Shown: in pieces, positions 35,042 to 44,278 of the stretch
Numbering within the stretch: the first letter of the stretch is position 1
How the letters are laid out: each line of letters begins with the position of its first letter
From: Pseudomonas sp. UBA4617
Lineage (GTDB): Bacteria; Pseudomonadota; Gammaproteobacteria; Pseudomonadales; Pseudomonadaceae
DNA: 64,000 nt
Direction of reading: 5' to 3'
Assembly (NCBI RefSeq): GCF_002386445.1
Contig: NZ_DGIR01000019.1
Location: 108,114-172,113 of the forward strand
The notes under the pieces: generated by a model
Seen by the model: only the letters and a program-made list of their open reading frames with translations
The model's database searches: none
Told to the model about the DNA's origin: nothing
Made by a program: the position numbers and the translations under genes

Positions 35042-37072
35042 TTAAAGACTGTTGATCAGGGTGGCGAAGGTTTCCTGGGCCGCCTTGATGATCTGCGACG
35101 ACGCGGTGTAGTACTGCTGGAACTTGATCAGGTTGCCGGTCTCTTCGTCGACCGACACTCCCGACAGGCCGTTGCGGCTGTCCAGTGCAGAGGTATGCAA
35201 CGCCGAGGTGGCATCACTGTCCATCTGTGCCTGGCCAGCCTTGCCGCCGACGTTGGACACCAGCTTGGCGTAGGCATCGGTGAAGCTTATGCCCTTGCCG
35301 TTGGCACCGACCTCCACCGTGGACTTGGTCTGCAGGTCGAGTACCGACTGGCCATTGCGGTTGTCCGCCGAGCCCGCGCCAGTCAGCGCTACGGTGTAGC
35401 TGTCACCGTTTTTCGGGGCGCCGGAAACACTCATCTCGAAGTTGAAGCTGGCGCCCAGCGAATTGCCGCTGCCATCGACCATCGGCACCGACAACTGCAG
35501 CTTGTTTTCCTGGCCGGGGATGATCGTACCGCTGCCGATGCTGTTGCCCTTGGCGTCGTACAGGGTATAGGCCTGCGGCGAGGTGCCTTCGTCACCGAAC
35601 ACCAGCTTGACCGGGGTCGAATACTTCAACCCGGTCTGCAGCTGCGAGCGCTGGGTAGCGTCGTAGATGTCCATTTCCGAGGTCAGGGTCGGCTGGGTAA
35701 TCACGCCGGTGCCCTTGTTACCCGCCCCGCTGGTGGCAGTCAGCGGCGCGGCCAGGGCCAGGCGCTTGGGGTCGGTGAGCACGGTGTCGATGCCTGCCGC
35801 AGCGTTGCGGGTCGGGGTGATCTTGAAGCTGTCGCCGGCACTCAGGCCGCCACCGTTGAGCGACAGGGTGAAGCCGTCGATGACCGGCGGCGGCGTGTCG
35901 TCGAGGTCGAAGCTGCCCATGTCGGTGCCTTCCGGCAACTTGCGCACGCTGTAGCCAGTGGCGCTGGTGAAGGTCACCTGGTAATCGCTGGTGGACAGTT
36001 TGCCGGTGTCCTTGATGGTCACGTCAAGGTTGCCGGAGCCGGCGCTGTTGCCAGCCTTGGCAATGCTGCGCTGGCTGATGGCCGCAGCGCTGTTGATGTC
36101 GCCGAACAGGGTAGCGCCGAAGCTACCGTTCTTGTCGATACCCTGGGCCAGTTGGCTGTTGATTGCATCCGCCACCACCAGGGCCACGCGGCCCAGCTCG
36201 TTGAGGGCGGGATCCAGGGTTTCCTTGCGGTAGCGGATCAGGCCACCCAGCTCGCCACCGCTGGTGGTGCCGGTGATGTCCATCTTGGTCGAGCCACGGT
36301 TGAGGATCAGGCTCATCCGGGTCGGGTCGGTCGCGCTCGGCTCAACGCCCAAGGTCTGGGTGGTCTTGCCGAGGACCAGGGCCTGGCCATTCTTCAGGTA
36401 GACATCGTAATTGCCGTCGCGCTCCACCACATCGGCACCGATCAGTTTGCTCAGCTGGCGCACAGCGCCATCGCGCTGGTCGAGCAGGTCGTTGGGCTGG
36501 CCGGAGATGGACGTGACGCGAGAAATCTGGTCGTTGAGGTCTGCAATGCTCTTGGTCAGGTTGTTCACCTGATCGGCGAGCGACGTCATGTTGGCGTTGA
36601 TGTCGCTGTTCTGCTGGTTGAATTGTGCCGACAGGGTGTTGAAACGCTTGGCCAGCGACTGCGCGCTGGTCAGCAGCAGTTGCCGCGAGGCGTCCTCGGT
36701 CGGCTTGGCCGAGGCATCCTGCAGGGCACCGAAGAAGCTTTGCAGCGCAGCGGTGATGCCGGTATCGCTGCTGGACAGGGCGGTATCCAGCGGCGTGATC
36801 TGGTTCAGGTACGAAGAAGCATCGCTGCTCAACGAAGTGGTGCTGCGCAGCTGGTTTTCCAGAAATGCGTTGTACACCCGGCGCACATCGGCCAGCGTGG
36901 TGCCGGTACCGATGAAGACCTGGCCGACTTGCTGCCCGCCCTTGGTCTTCTGCACGTTCTGCTGGCGTGAGTAGCTTTCGACATCGGCGTTGGCAATGTT
37001 GTTACCGAGGGTGTACATCCCCGATTGCGCGGCGCCAAGCCCCGACATACCAATGTTGATCAGACTCGCCAT
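35042..37072 (-). CDS. flgK: FlgK, hook-filament junction protein 1
   Basis: A 676-residue HAP1. The start MASLINIGMSGLGAAQSGMYTLGNNIANADVESYSRQ and the C-terminal helix VDEETGNLIKFQQYYTASSQIIKAAQETFATLI, summarised here by their ends, are the axial-protein D0 helices of FlgK. The middle carries variable surface domains. It connects hook to filament together with FlgL, and starts 12 bases after flgJ. Confidence 0.96.
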   Translation of the reverse strand: MASLINIGMSGLGAAQSGMYTLGNNIANADVESYSRQQNVQKTKGGQQVGQVFIGTGTTLADVRRVYNAFLENQLRSTTSLSSDASSYLNQITPLDTALSSSDTGITAALQSFFGALQDASAKPTEDASRQLLLTSAQSLAKRFNTLSAQFNQQNSDINANMTSLADQVNNLTKSIADLNDQISRVTSISGQPNDLLDQRDGAVRQLSKLIGADVVERDGNYDVYLKNGQALVLGKTTQTLGVEPSATDPTRMSLILNRGSTKMDITGTTSGGELGGLIRYRKETLDPALNELGRVALVVADAINSQLAQGIDKNGSFGATLFGDINSAAAISQRSIAKAGNSAGSGNLDVTIKDTGKLSTSDYQVTFTSATGYSVRKLPEGTDMGSFDLDDTPPPVIDGFTLSLNGGGLSAGDSFKITPTRNAAAGIDTVLTDPKRLALAAPLTATSGAGNKGTGVITQPTLTSEMDIYDATQRSQLQTGLKYSTPVKLVFGDEGTSPQAYTLYDAKGNSIGSGTIIPGQENKLQLSVPMVDGSGNSLGASFNFEMSVSGAPKNGDSYTVALTGAGSADNRNGQSVLDLQTKSTVEVGANGKGISFTDAYAKLVSNVGGKAGQAQMDSDATSALHTSALDSRNGLSGVSVDEETGNLIKFQQYYTASSQIIKAAQETFATLINSL

Positions 37073-37084
37073 GGTTCCATGCCC

Positions 37085-38239
37085 TTAAAGTTTCGTTGCA
37101 GTACCGAGCATTGCGTAGTGCTCGTACGACTTCATCTGTTTTGCGATCTGCGAGATCTTGCTGGCGTAGTTCGGGTCGGTGGCGTACCCGGCCTTCTGCA
37201 GTTCGCGCGCGAATTGTTCTGGGTTATCGGCAGATTTCACCGCATCTTGATAGCGGGCATTGTTCTGCAACAGGCTGACCAGGTCGTGGAAGCTGTCCTG
37301 GTAGGAGTCGTAGGAACGGAACGCCGCCGTTTCCTTGACGAACTGGCCATCGCGGAACTCGCTGGTGATCGCCCGCGCCGAGTCGCCTTCCCAGTTGCCG
37401 CTGGCCTTGATGCCGAACAGGTTGTGGCTGCTGCTGCCATCGCTGTTGCGCATGACCGATTTGCCCCAGCCGGTTTCCAGCGCCGCCTGCGCCACCAGAT
37501 AGCGCGGGTCGATACCAATGCGCTTGGCTGCTTGTTCGGCCATCGGCAGCATGGTGGCAATGAATTCGTCGCTGTCGGCGAAGGCCTTTTTCGGTGCCAA
37601 TGGGGGCTGCGCCACCGCACGCCCGAGGATGCGCAGGCCGTTGTCCGGCACGGCAAAGGTCTCGGCCACCTGCTGGCCGTCACGCGCCGGCACGGCAGCG
37701 CTGTTGGCGCTGGCGACCGACGGCACGATGCCAGCCAGCAGGCGATCGGTAAGCCTGCTCGGCAGCGCCAGACGCCGTGAATTGAGCGCGGCCACGTCGT
37801 TGCGGCTGGCGGTCGCCTGGGTGGCATGCACCGGCTCGGCCACCCTGCTGCCCCACAGCGCCGGGGCGCTGCCCTCGATGCGCGGGAACGGGCTGGTGTT
37901 GGCCGGCGCGCTCTTGTTCTTGGAGAGCTGGCGCACCAGCACGTCCTGCAGCCCGATACCGCCGCCTTCACGAGACATGCTTACGGCCAGCTGCTGGTCG
38001 TACATGTCACGGTACTGCTTCACCGTCTCGGTGTTCATCGGGTTGTCGTCGGCCAGCACGTCACTGGCCTTGCGCGAAGCCTTGAGCATTTCGCTGATGA
38101 ACAGCGACTCGAATTCCTGGGCCACCTTGCGCACGTTGGCGTCGCTGTCGCGGTCGCCGTGCTTGAGCGAACTCAGGCGGTTGAGGTCGGTATAGGCACC
38201 ACTGTCGGCGCTGCCGGAAACCAGGCTTTTACTGTTCAT
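37085..38239 (-). CDS. flgJ: FlgJ, rod cap and peptidoglycan hydrolase
   Basis: A 384-residue two-domain protein: an N-terminal rod-cap domain (about 25-105, VAQEFESLFISEMLKASRKA) and a C-terminal glucosaminidase domain (about 220-375) with the catalytic Glu255 in LVAQAALETGWGKS. It cuts a passage for the rod through the cell wall in the periplasm. A low-complexity linker joins the two. It sits between flgI and flgK as usual. Confidence 0.95.
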   Translation of the reverse strand: MNSKSLVSGSADSGAYTDLNRLSSLKHGDRDSDANVRKVAQEFESLFISEMLKASRKASDVLADDNPMNTETVKQYRDMYDQQLAVSMSREGGGIGLQDVLVRQLSKNKSAPANTSPFPRIEGSAPALWGSRVAEPVHATQATASRNDVAALNSRRLALPSRLTDRLLAGIVPSVASANSAAVPARDGQQVAETFAVPDNGLRILGRAVAQPPLAPKKAFADSDEFIATMLPMAEQAAKRIGIDPRYLVAQAALETGWGKSVMRNSDGSSSHNLFGIKASGNWEGDSARAITSEFRDGQFVKETAAFRSYDSYQDSFHDLVSLLQNNARYQDAVKSADNPEQFARELQKAGYATDPNYASKISQIAKQMKSYEHYAMLGTATKL

Positions 38240-38250
38240 CCGCGCCGTCC

Positions 38251-39366
38251 TCAGATCACGATCAGGTCGGCCTGCAAGGCGCCGGCCTGTTTCAGGGCTT
38301 CGAGAATCGCCATCAGGTCGCTGGGCGCAGCCCCTACCTGGTTAACCGCGCGGACGATTTCATCCAGCGTGGTGCCCGGGCCGAACTTGAACATCGGCTT
38401 GGCTTCCTGCTCGGCATTGACCCTAGAACGCGGCACCACAGCGGTCTGGCCATTGGAGAACGGCCCCGGCTGGCTGACGATCGGGTCTTCGGTGATGGTC
38501 ACGGTCAGGCTGCCGTGGGTCACCGCCGCCGGCGAAACCTTGACGTTCTGGCCGATGACGATGGTGCCGGTACGCGAGTTGATGATGACCTTGGCCACGG
38601 CCTGGCCTGGGTCGATCTCGAGGTTTTCCAGGATCGACAGGTAGTCGACGCGCTGGCTCGGGTCCATCGGCGCGGTGACCCGCACCGAGCCGCCGTCCAC
38701 GGCCTGGGCCACGCCAGGGCCAAGCAGGTCGTTGACCTTGTCGACAATGCGCTTGGCAGTGGTGAAGTCCGGGCGGTTGAGGTTCAGGGTCAGGCTGTTG
38801 CCTTGGTTGAAGCCGCTCGGCACCGCCCGTTCGACGGTGGCGCCACCGGGAATGCGCCCGGCCGACGGAACGTTGACGGTGATCTTGGAACCGTCACGGC
38901 CTTCGGCGTCGAAGCCACCGACCACCAGGTTACCCTGGGCGATCGCATAGACGTTACCGTCGATACCCTTGAGCGGGGTCATCAGCAGGCTGCCGCCGCG
39001 CAGGCTCTTGGAGTTACCGATGGAGGACACGGTAATGTCCACCACCTGGCCCGGCTTGGCGAACGCTGGCAAGTCGGCATGCACCGACACCGCCGCGACG
39101 TTCTTCAGCTGCACGTTGCCGGAGCCGGCCGGGACCTTGATGCCGAACTGCGACAGCATGTTGTTGAAGGTCTGCAGGGTGAACGGCGTCTGGGTAGTCT
39201 GGTCACCCGTGCCGTTGAGCCCCACCACCAGGCCATAGCCGATCAACTGGTTGGAACGCACGCCAGAAATGCTGGCGATGTCCTTGAGGCGCTCGGCTTG
39301 GGCACCGAACGCGCAGGACAGGAGCAGGGTCGCGGCAATCAGCTGCCTTACGTTGAACATGTTCAT
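38251..39366 (-). CDS. flgI: FlgI, flagellar P-ring protein
   Basis: A 371-residue periplasmic protein with a clear Sec signal peptide (ATLLLSCAFGAQA, cut near residue 24) and the FlgI signature (RLKDIASISGVRSNQLIGYGLVVGL). It forms the bushing ring in the peptidoglycan layer. An alternative ATG two codons in is as likely. It starts six bases after flgH. Confidence 0.96.
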   Translation of the reverse strand: MNMFNVRQLIAATLLLSCAFGAQAERLKDIASISGVRSNQLIGYGLVVGLNGTGDQTTQTPFTLQTFNNMLSQFGIKVPAGSGNVQLKNVAAVSVHADLPAFAKPGQVVDITVSSIGNSKSLRGGSLLMTPLKGIDGNVYAIAQGNLVVGGFDAEGRDGSKITVNVPSAGRIPGGATVERAVPSGFNQGNSLTLNLNRPDFTTAKRIVDKVNDLLGPGVAQAVDGGSVRVTAPMDPSQRVDYLSILENLEIDPGQAVAKVIINSRTGTIVIGQNVKVSPAAVTHGSLTVTITEDPIVSQPGPFSNGQTAVVPRSRVNAEQEAKPMFKFGPGTTLDEIVRAVNQVGAAPSDLMAILEALKQAGALQADLIVI

Positions 39367-39372
39367 CCGTAC

Positions 39373-40068
39373 TCAGAAGGGCCAAAGCGGGCTCATGAAG
39401 AAGCGATCCAGCCAACCGGGCTGGCTGGCATCGGCGAACGAGCCGGTGCCCGAATAAGTGATGCGCGCATCGGCCACGCGGGTGGACGGTACGGTGTTGT
39501 CGGTAGCGATATCGTCCGCACGGATCAGGCCGGCGATACGCACCAGCTCCTCGCCGGTGTTCAGGGTCATCCACTTCTCGCCGCGCACGGCGACGATGCC
39601 ATTGGGCAGCACCTCGGCCACGGTCACGGTGATGGAGCCGGTCAGGGTGTTGCCCTGGGTGGCCTTGCTGTCGCCTTTGGTGGTGCGCTCGCCGTTATAG
39701 CCGGCTTCCAGCGACAGGTCGCCACCGCCAAACGGGTTATTGGTGTTCGGCGTGCTGCCGAACAACGAGGTAAGGCCGATGTTGGCGTTGCTGTTCTTCT
39801 GGATCTGCGACCCTGCGTTCTTGCTCGCCGAAGTGCGCTCGTTGAGGGTGATGGTGATGATGTCACCCACGCGGAACGCCTTGCGGTCGGTGTACAGGCT
39901 CTGCTCGAAACCGGCCTGGTAGATCGAACCGTTGTTGGCTGCAGCCGGCAGCGGGGTGCGCGGCAGCACCGGCGCATAATACGGGTCGTTCGGCTTGGGC
40001 GTCGGCGCGACGCAACCTGCCAGCACGACCGCCCCCCCCAGGGCGAACACAGACAACAAACGCTTCAT
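39373..40068 (-). CDS. flgH: FlgH, flagellar L-ring lipoprotein
   Basis: A 231-residue outer-membrane lipoprotein. The signal ends in a lipobox (VVLAGCVAP, Cys at about 19). Conserved parts include GDIITITLNERTSASKNA and VRGEKWMTLNTGEELVRIAGLIR. The ATG at 40068 was chosen because it directly precedes the signal peptide and has an AGGTAAG Shine-Dalgarno. It is the outer bushing of the rod. Confidence 0.96.
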   Translation of the reverse strand: MKRLLSVFALGGAVVLAGCVAPTPKPNDPYYAPVLPRTPLPAAANNGSIYQAGFEQSLYTDRKAFRVGDIITITLNERTSASKNAGSQIQKNSNANIGLTSLFGSTPNTNNPFGGGDLSLEAGYNGERTTKGDSKATQGNTLTGSITVTVAEVLPNGIVAVRGEKWMTLNTGEELVRIAGLIRADDIATDNTVPSTRVADARITYSGTGSFADASQPGWLDRFFMSPLWPF

Positions 40069-40113
40069 GACACTTACCTCACGGTGTAACGGGAGTGGAA
40101 CCTGCACTAGGGC

Positions 40114-40899
40114 TTAGAGCTGCTGGGTAACGAACGACAGCATCTGGTCGGCGGTGGAGATGACCTTGGAGTTCATCTCGTAGGCACGCTGGGTGGTGAT
40201 CATGTTCACCAGTTCTTCCACGGTACTGACGTTGGAGTTCTCCAGGGTCTGTTGCAGCGTGGTACCGAAACCGTTGAGGCCCGGGGTGCCGACTTGCGGC
40301 GCGCCACTGGCTGCGGTCTCCAGGAACAGGTTGTCGCCAATCGCCTGCAGGCCGGCCGGGTTGATGAAGTCGGCGGTCTGGATATTGCCGATCACCTGTG
40401 CTGCCGGGTTGCCGGCGGTGGTGATCGACACGGTGCCGTCCTGGCCGACGGTGAAGGTCTGGGCGTCATTCGGCACCACGATCGCAGGCTCCAGGGCAAA
40501 ACCCTGGGCGGTGACGATCTGGCCATCGGAGTTCAGGTGGAAAGTACCGTCACGGGTATACGAAACCGTGCCATCGGGCTGCAACACCTGGAAGAAGCCA
40601 CGGCCGTTGACCGCCATGTCCAGCGGGTTTTCCGTGGTCTGCAAGCTGCCGGTCTGGAAGTTCTTCTGCGTGCCGACGATGCGCACACCGGTACCGACCT
40701 GCAGCCCGGAAGGCAGTTCGCTGTCCTGGGTGGACTGCGCACCTGGCTGGCGCTTGATCTGGTACAGCAAGTCCTGGAACTCGGCGCGATCACGCTTGAA
40801 GCCGGTGGTCGAGACGTTGGCCAGGTTGTTGGAGATGACCGTCAGGTTGGTGTCCTGGGCGGACAGGCCGGTTTTTGCGACCCAAAGAGCCGGAAGCAT
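40114..40899 (-). CDS. flgG: FlgG, distal rod protein
   Basis: A 261-residue axial protein. It opens with LPALWVAKTGLSAQDTNLTVISNNLANVSTTGFKRDRAEF, typical of FlgG, and ends with the D0 helix LVNMITTQRAYEMNSKVISTADQML. The distal rod spans the P- and L-rings. It lies 47 bases after flgF. Confidence 0.96.
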   Translation of the reverse strand: MLPALWVAKTGLSAQDTNLTVISNNLANVSTTGFKRDRAEFQDLLYQIKRQPGAQSTQDSELPSGLQVGTGVRIVGTQKNFQTGSLQTTENPLDMAVNGRGFFQVLQPDGTVSYTRDGTFHLNSDGQIVTAQGFALEPAIVVPNDAQTFTVGQDGTVSITTAGNPAAQVIGNIQTADFINPAGLQAIGDNLFLETAASGAPQVGTPGLNGFGTTLQQTLENSNVSTVEELVNMITTQRAYEMNSKVISTADQMLSFVTQQL

Positions 40900-40946
40900 G
40901 TAAGTTCTCCTCGTGCGCCTGTTTTACGGCACCCGTTCAAAAGTGA

Positions 40947-41687
40947 TTAGCCGATTTGCAAAACACGCGCCATGGCTTCGTCGCCTTCCTTGGCCGCGTT
41001 CATCATCTTGACGTGCAGTTCGAATTGACGGGACAGCGCCAGCACCGAGGTCATTTCTTCCACGGCGTTGACGTTGCTGCCCTCCAGGAAGCCTGACACC
41101 ACCCGCACATTGACGTCGGCGGCGGCTGGCTGGCCATCCTTGGTGTGGATCAGCCCGTCCAGGCCCTTGGTCAGGCCCTTGCTGTCCGGGTTGACCAGCT
41201 TGATACGGTCGACCTCGGCCATCACCCGCGGGTCTTCACCCATGGAGCGGATGCTGATGGTGCCGTCGGCGCCGACTTCAACCTTCTGCTCTGGCGGAAT
41301 GGCGATGGGGCCGCCATTACCGATCACCGGCATGCCGTTGCCGGCACGCAGCACACCCAGGGCGTCGATGTTCAGGCTGCCGGTACGCACATAGGCTTCG
41401 CTGCCATCGGGTGCCTGCACGGCAATGAAACCTTTGCCGGTCACCGTCACGTCCAGGTCGCGCCCGGTTTCGATCATCGGGCCTTCGCTGAAGTCGGTGG
41501 CCGGGCGCTCGGTCATGGCGAAGGCCCGCGCCGGAAAGCTGTCGCCGAACACCGGCATCGAGCGTGCCTGCTCCAGGTCACGCTGAAAACCGTTGGTGGA
41601 AATGTTCGCCAGGTTGTTGGCATGGGCCTTCTGCGCCAGCGCGTTCTGGCTGGCGCCGGTCATGGCCACGTAAAGCATCTTGTCCAC
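40947..41687 (-). CDS. flgF: FlgF, proximal rod protein
   Basis: A 246-residue axial protein with the FlgF N terminus (DKMLYVAMTGASQNALAQKAHANNLANIST) and the shared C-terminal rod helix. The start is the GTG at 41687: the GGAGG Shine-Dalgarno is six bases upstream of it but would touch the ATG two codons earlier. This gives the usual family length. It is the first gene of flgF-G-H-I-J-K-L. Confidence 0.95.
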   Translation of the reverse strand: MDKMLYVAMTGASQNALAQKAHANNLANISTNGFQRDLEQARSMPVFGDSFPARAFAMTERPATDFSEGPMIETGRDLDVTVTGKGFIAVQAPDGSEAYVRTGSLNIDALGVLRAGNGMPVIGNGGPIAIPPEQKVEVGADGTISIRSMGEDPRVMAEVDRIKLVNPDSKGLTKGLDGLIHTKDGQPAAADVNVRVVSGFLEGSNVNAVEEMTSVLALSRQFELHVKMMNAAKEGDEAMARVLQIG

Positions 41688-41745
41688 AGTCATCCTCCGC
41701 TGCACTGGCGACCGTTTGCCGCTCGCCGTTGCTGTACAGGCTCTA

Positions 41746-41762
41746 AAGCAAGTTCCGAACCA
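41746..41762 (-). promoter_or_regulatory. Sigma54-like promoter of flgFGHIJKL
   Basis: On the minus strand TGGTTC-GGAAC-TTGCTT, with the invariant GG and GC ten bases apart and two mismatches in the -24 half. It lies 60 bases upstream of flgF, just after the hairpin at 41781-41802. In P. aeruginosa this operon is sigma54- and FleR-dependent. Confidence 0.65.
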
Positions 41763-41780
41763 ACTTTCTGAAATCGTTGA

Positions 41781-41802
41781 AAAGCCCGGGAATACGGGCT
41801 TT
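41781..41802 (-). terminator. Hairpin terminator upstream of flgF
   Basis: AAAGCCCG-GGAATA-CGGGCTTT forms an eight-pair stem, flanked on the minus strand by TTTTC. It would end transcripts from the small gene at 41914-42099 and so separate flgE from flgF. Confidence 0.6.
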
Positions 41803-41873
41803 TGCGGGGGTTCGCCGAAGCGCGGACGCCGGTTATCCGGCGCCGGGTTGCCGAAGGCGGCAATCCGCAGCAA

Positions 41874-41907
41874 CGTCTTCGCGGGCACACCCGCGAAGAG
41901 GCCGGCC
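41874..41907. repeat. REP-like palindrome
   Basis: GTCTTCGCGGGCACACCCGCGAAGAGGCCGG is the clearest P. putida-type REP in the window: an inverted repeat TCTTCGCGGG/CCCGCGAAGA followed by GCCGGC. It sits between the small exported-protein gene and flgF. Confidence 0.7.
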
Positions 41908-41913
41908 AGCCAG

Positions 41914-42099
41914 TCAAGGCTCGCGGCAAGCACCATTGGTGAAGGGTCCGGCGAATTTTTTCCAGCCCTCCCCCGGCGGCCATTGCGAACAGACCAGGCG
42001 CCCATCCACCTGGCTTTCCCAGCGCCACCACGGCGCGGTCCCGGCCTGGGCCTGGTACAGGCACGCTGCAGCAACCAGTGCGACAAGCAGTTTTTTCAT
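41914..42099 (-). CDS. Small exported protein of unknown function between flgE and flgF
   Basis: A 61-residue protein with an N-terminal signal peptide (MKKLLVALVAAACLYQAQA, cut near residue 19) and a short mature part rich in Trp (APWWRWESQ, CSQWPPGEGWKKF) with two Cys that could form one disulfide. The ATG at 42099 has a GGGGG Shine-Dalgarno. Coding is supported by the signal peptide and the clean end just before flanking terminators. No family was recognised. It is placed in the periplasm; a flagellar role is only suggested by location. Confidence 0.65.
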   Translation of the reverse strand: MKKLLVALVAAACLYQAQAGTAPWWRWESQVDGRLVCSQWPPGEGWKKFAGPFTNGACREP

Positions 42100-42112
42100 G
42101 ATGCCCCCTGCA

Positions 42113-42148
42113 AAAACGACGAACCCCTTCACGACAAAGGGGTTCGTC
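42113..42148 (-). terminator. Terminator after flgE
   Basis: The stem GACGAACCCCTT/AAGGGGTTCGTC (42118-42148, seven-base loop) is followed on the minus strand by GTTTTTG. It lies directly after the flgE stop. Confidence 0.85.
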
Positions 42149-42171
42149 CTGACACGCTCAGCCAGCGACCA

Positions 42172-43527
42172 TCAGGTCATCTGGATGATGGTCTGCATGA
42201 TGGTGCTTTCGGTGGAGATGGTCTTGGCGTTCGCCTGGTAATTGCTCTGCGCCTTGATCAGCTCGACCAGTTCCTGGGTCAGGTTGACGTTGGAGGCTTC
42301 CAGCGAGTTGGACTCGACGCTGCCCAGGGTACCGGTCTTCGGCGCATCGATGCCCGGAATGCCGGAGGTGTAGGTCTCGGTCCAGCGGGTACCGCCGATC
42401 TGCTGCAGGCCCTGCTCGTTGGCGAAGCTGGCCAGCGCAACCTGGCCAATGGCACGCGACTGCTGGTTGCTGAAGCTGGCGAACAGTACGCCGGTCGAGT
42501 CGATGCTCAGGCTCGACAGGATGCCAGTCGCATAACCATCCTGGGACTGCGACATGCGCGCGGTCTCGGTGTTGTAGGAGGTGGTGCTGTTCATCGACAG
42601 GCGCATGCCGTCGGCATTGCCTGCGGCACCATTGGCGATCCAGTTACCCGCCGAGTCTTCCACCGCAGGCACCCAACCAGTCATGGTGAAGGTGTTGTTT
42701 GTAACGGTGAAGGACGAGCCCGCCGGGTGACCGGTGTTGTCAGCCGTCATGCCCTTGACCGAGCCATCGCTGTTGAAGCTGATGGTGCCGGTCAGCGGTG
42801 CAGTGGAGGACGGGTCGAACGGGTTGCGCCCGTCAACCAGGGTATACATGGTCCACTCATTGGTGCCGGTCTTGCGATAGAACTGCTCCATGGTGTGCTC
42901 GTTACCCTGGCTGTCGTACACCTTGGTCGGGAACGACTTGCTGTAGGTCTTCTGGTCAGAAGGGTCGAACGGCAGGTTCGGCACCATCGCACCGGTACCA
43001 TCGTCGACTTCCAGCGGGATGTCGGCAGCCGAAGAATTCAGGTTGATGCCCTGGTCGATCAGGGAAGTGGCCCTGGGCTGCAGTGCCGAGGTATCGATTT
43101 GCAGATCGGTCAGCACGCCCTTCTGGATCTTGCCGGTCGAATCTGCGGCATAGCCTTGCAGGCGCAGGCCGTCCGCGGTAACCACGAAGTTGTCCTTGCT
43201 GGCCTGGAATGCCCCGGCGCGGGTGTAGACGCGCGAGCCGTTATCGGACAGCACGAAGAAGCCCTGCCCCTGGATCCCCATATCCAGCACGTTGCCCGTG
43301 GTGTTCACGTCGCCCTGGGTGAACTGCTGGGAAACGGCCGCCAGGCGCACACCATTACCCACCTGGTTCTTGCCCACGCCCAGGCGGTTGGAGCCGGCAT
43401 AGACATCGGCGAACTCGGCGCGCGACGACTTGAAACCGTTGGTATTGACGTTGGCAATGTTGTTGCCGGTGACATCCAGCTGCTTGTTTGCTGCGTACAG
43501 ACCGCTAAGGCCGATATTGAAAGACAT
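42172..43527 (-). CDS. flgE: FlgE, flagellar hook protein
   Basis: A 451-residue hook subunit. The N terminus (MSFNIGLSGLYAANKQLDVTGNNIANVNT) and C-terminal helix (LVELIKAQSNYQANAKTISTESTIMQTI) are the conserved D0 helices; the middle is the exposed hook domain. Length is typical for Pseudomonas. It follows flgD in the flgB-C-D-E operon. Confidence 0.96.
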   Translation of the reverse strand: MSFNIGLSGLYAANKQLDVTGNNIANVNTNGFKSSRAEFADVYAGSNRLGVGKNQVGNGVRLAAVSQQFTQGDVNTTGNVLDMGIQGQGFFVLSDNGSRVYTRAGAFQASKDNFVVTADGLRLQGYAADSTGKIQKGVLTDLQIDTSALQPRATSLIDQGINLNSSAADIPLEVDDGTGAMVPNLPFDPSDQKTYSKSFPTKVYDSQGNEHTMEQFYRKTGTNEWTMYTLVDGRNPFDPSSTAPLTGTISFNSDGSVKGMTADNTGHPAGSSFTVTNNTFTMTGWVPAVEDSAGNWIANGAAGNADGMRLSMNSTTSYNTETARMSQSQDGYATGILSSLSIDSTGVLFASFSNQQSRAIGQVALASFANEQGLQQIGGTRWTETYTSGIPGIDAPKTGTLGSVESNSLEASNVNLTQELVELIKAQSNYQANAKTISTESTIMQTIIQMT

Positions 43528-43558
43528 GAATTCGCTCCTTTTGCCGCACTAGCGGGCC

Positions 43559-44263
43559 TTAGATACCGATGGTTTGCACGTCGGAGAGGGAAACTTTGCC
43601 AACACCAGCGAGGTTGAGCACCATTTCGCCGGCAGAACTGAAGCTGACGCTGGTCACCTTGGCCGGCAACAGCGTGTTCATCTGCACCGCCTTGCCATCC
43701 ACCATGGTGCTGGCGGTGAAGGTGTAGGTACCCGGGTCGACTTTCGCGCCGCTATTGTTGGTACCGTCCCAGATGAAGTCGGCGTAACCAGCCTTCTGCT
43801 CACCCAGTTCGATGGTCTTGACGGTGTTGCCGTCCTTGTCCTTGATGGTGATCTTCGCTTCGCCGATGGCTTGCGGCACCACGAACTGTGCGTTGAAGCT
43901 TTCGCTGGTATCGACGATAGCCTTGTCGTTCTGCACCACCACCGAGCGGCCGACCAGCGACGACGCCTGCAGCGCCTGGGACGAGGCCATGGCGCTGGTG
44001 ATGGAACTGACCGATTCGTTCAGCGAGGTGATCCCTTCCAGGCTGCTGAACTGTGCCAACTGCGCGACGAATTCACCGTTGTCCTGCGGGTCCAGCGGGT
44101 TCTGGTGCTGCATCTGGGTCACCAGCAACTGCAGGAATGCATCCTTGCCGAGCGAGTCAGTGCCGGTCTTGGACGCGGTGTCCGCAGTCTTTTTGGTGTT
44201 GGTCCCCACACCCGACGCCGCGAGCACTTCGTTGAGGTTCACGCCGGTAGTATCAATTGCCAT
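43559..44263 (-). CDS. flgD: FlgD, hook capping protein
   Basis: A 234-residue scaffold for hook assembly. The N-terminal part carries KDAFLQLLVTQMQHQNPLDPQDNGEFVAQLAQFSSLE, shown here as the family hallmark in part; the C-terminal part is the FlgD Ig-like/tudor hybrid domain (WDGTNNSGAKVDPGTYTF). It lies between flgC and flgE. Confidence 0.95.
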   Translation of the reverse strand: MAIDTTGVNLNEVLAASGVGTNTKKTADTASKTGTDSLGKDAFLQLLVTQMQHQNPLDPQDNGEFVAQLAQFSSLEGITSLNESVSSITSAMASSQALQASSLVGRSVVVQNDKAIVDTSESFNAQFVVPQAIGEAKITIKDKDGNTVKTIELGEQKAGYADFIWDGTNNSGAKVDPGTYTFTASTMVDGKAVQMNTLLPAKVTSVSFSSAGEMVLNLAGVGKVSLSDVQTIGI

Positions 44264-44278
44264 GGTCTGGTTTCCTTA

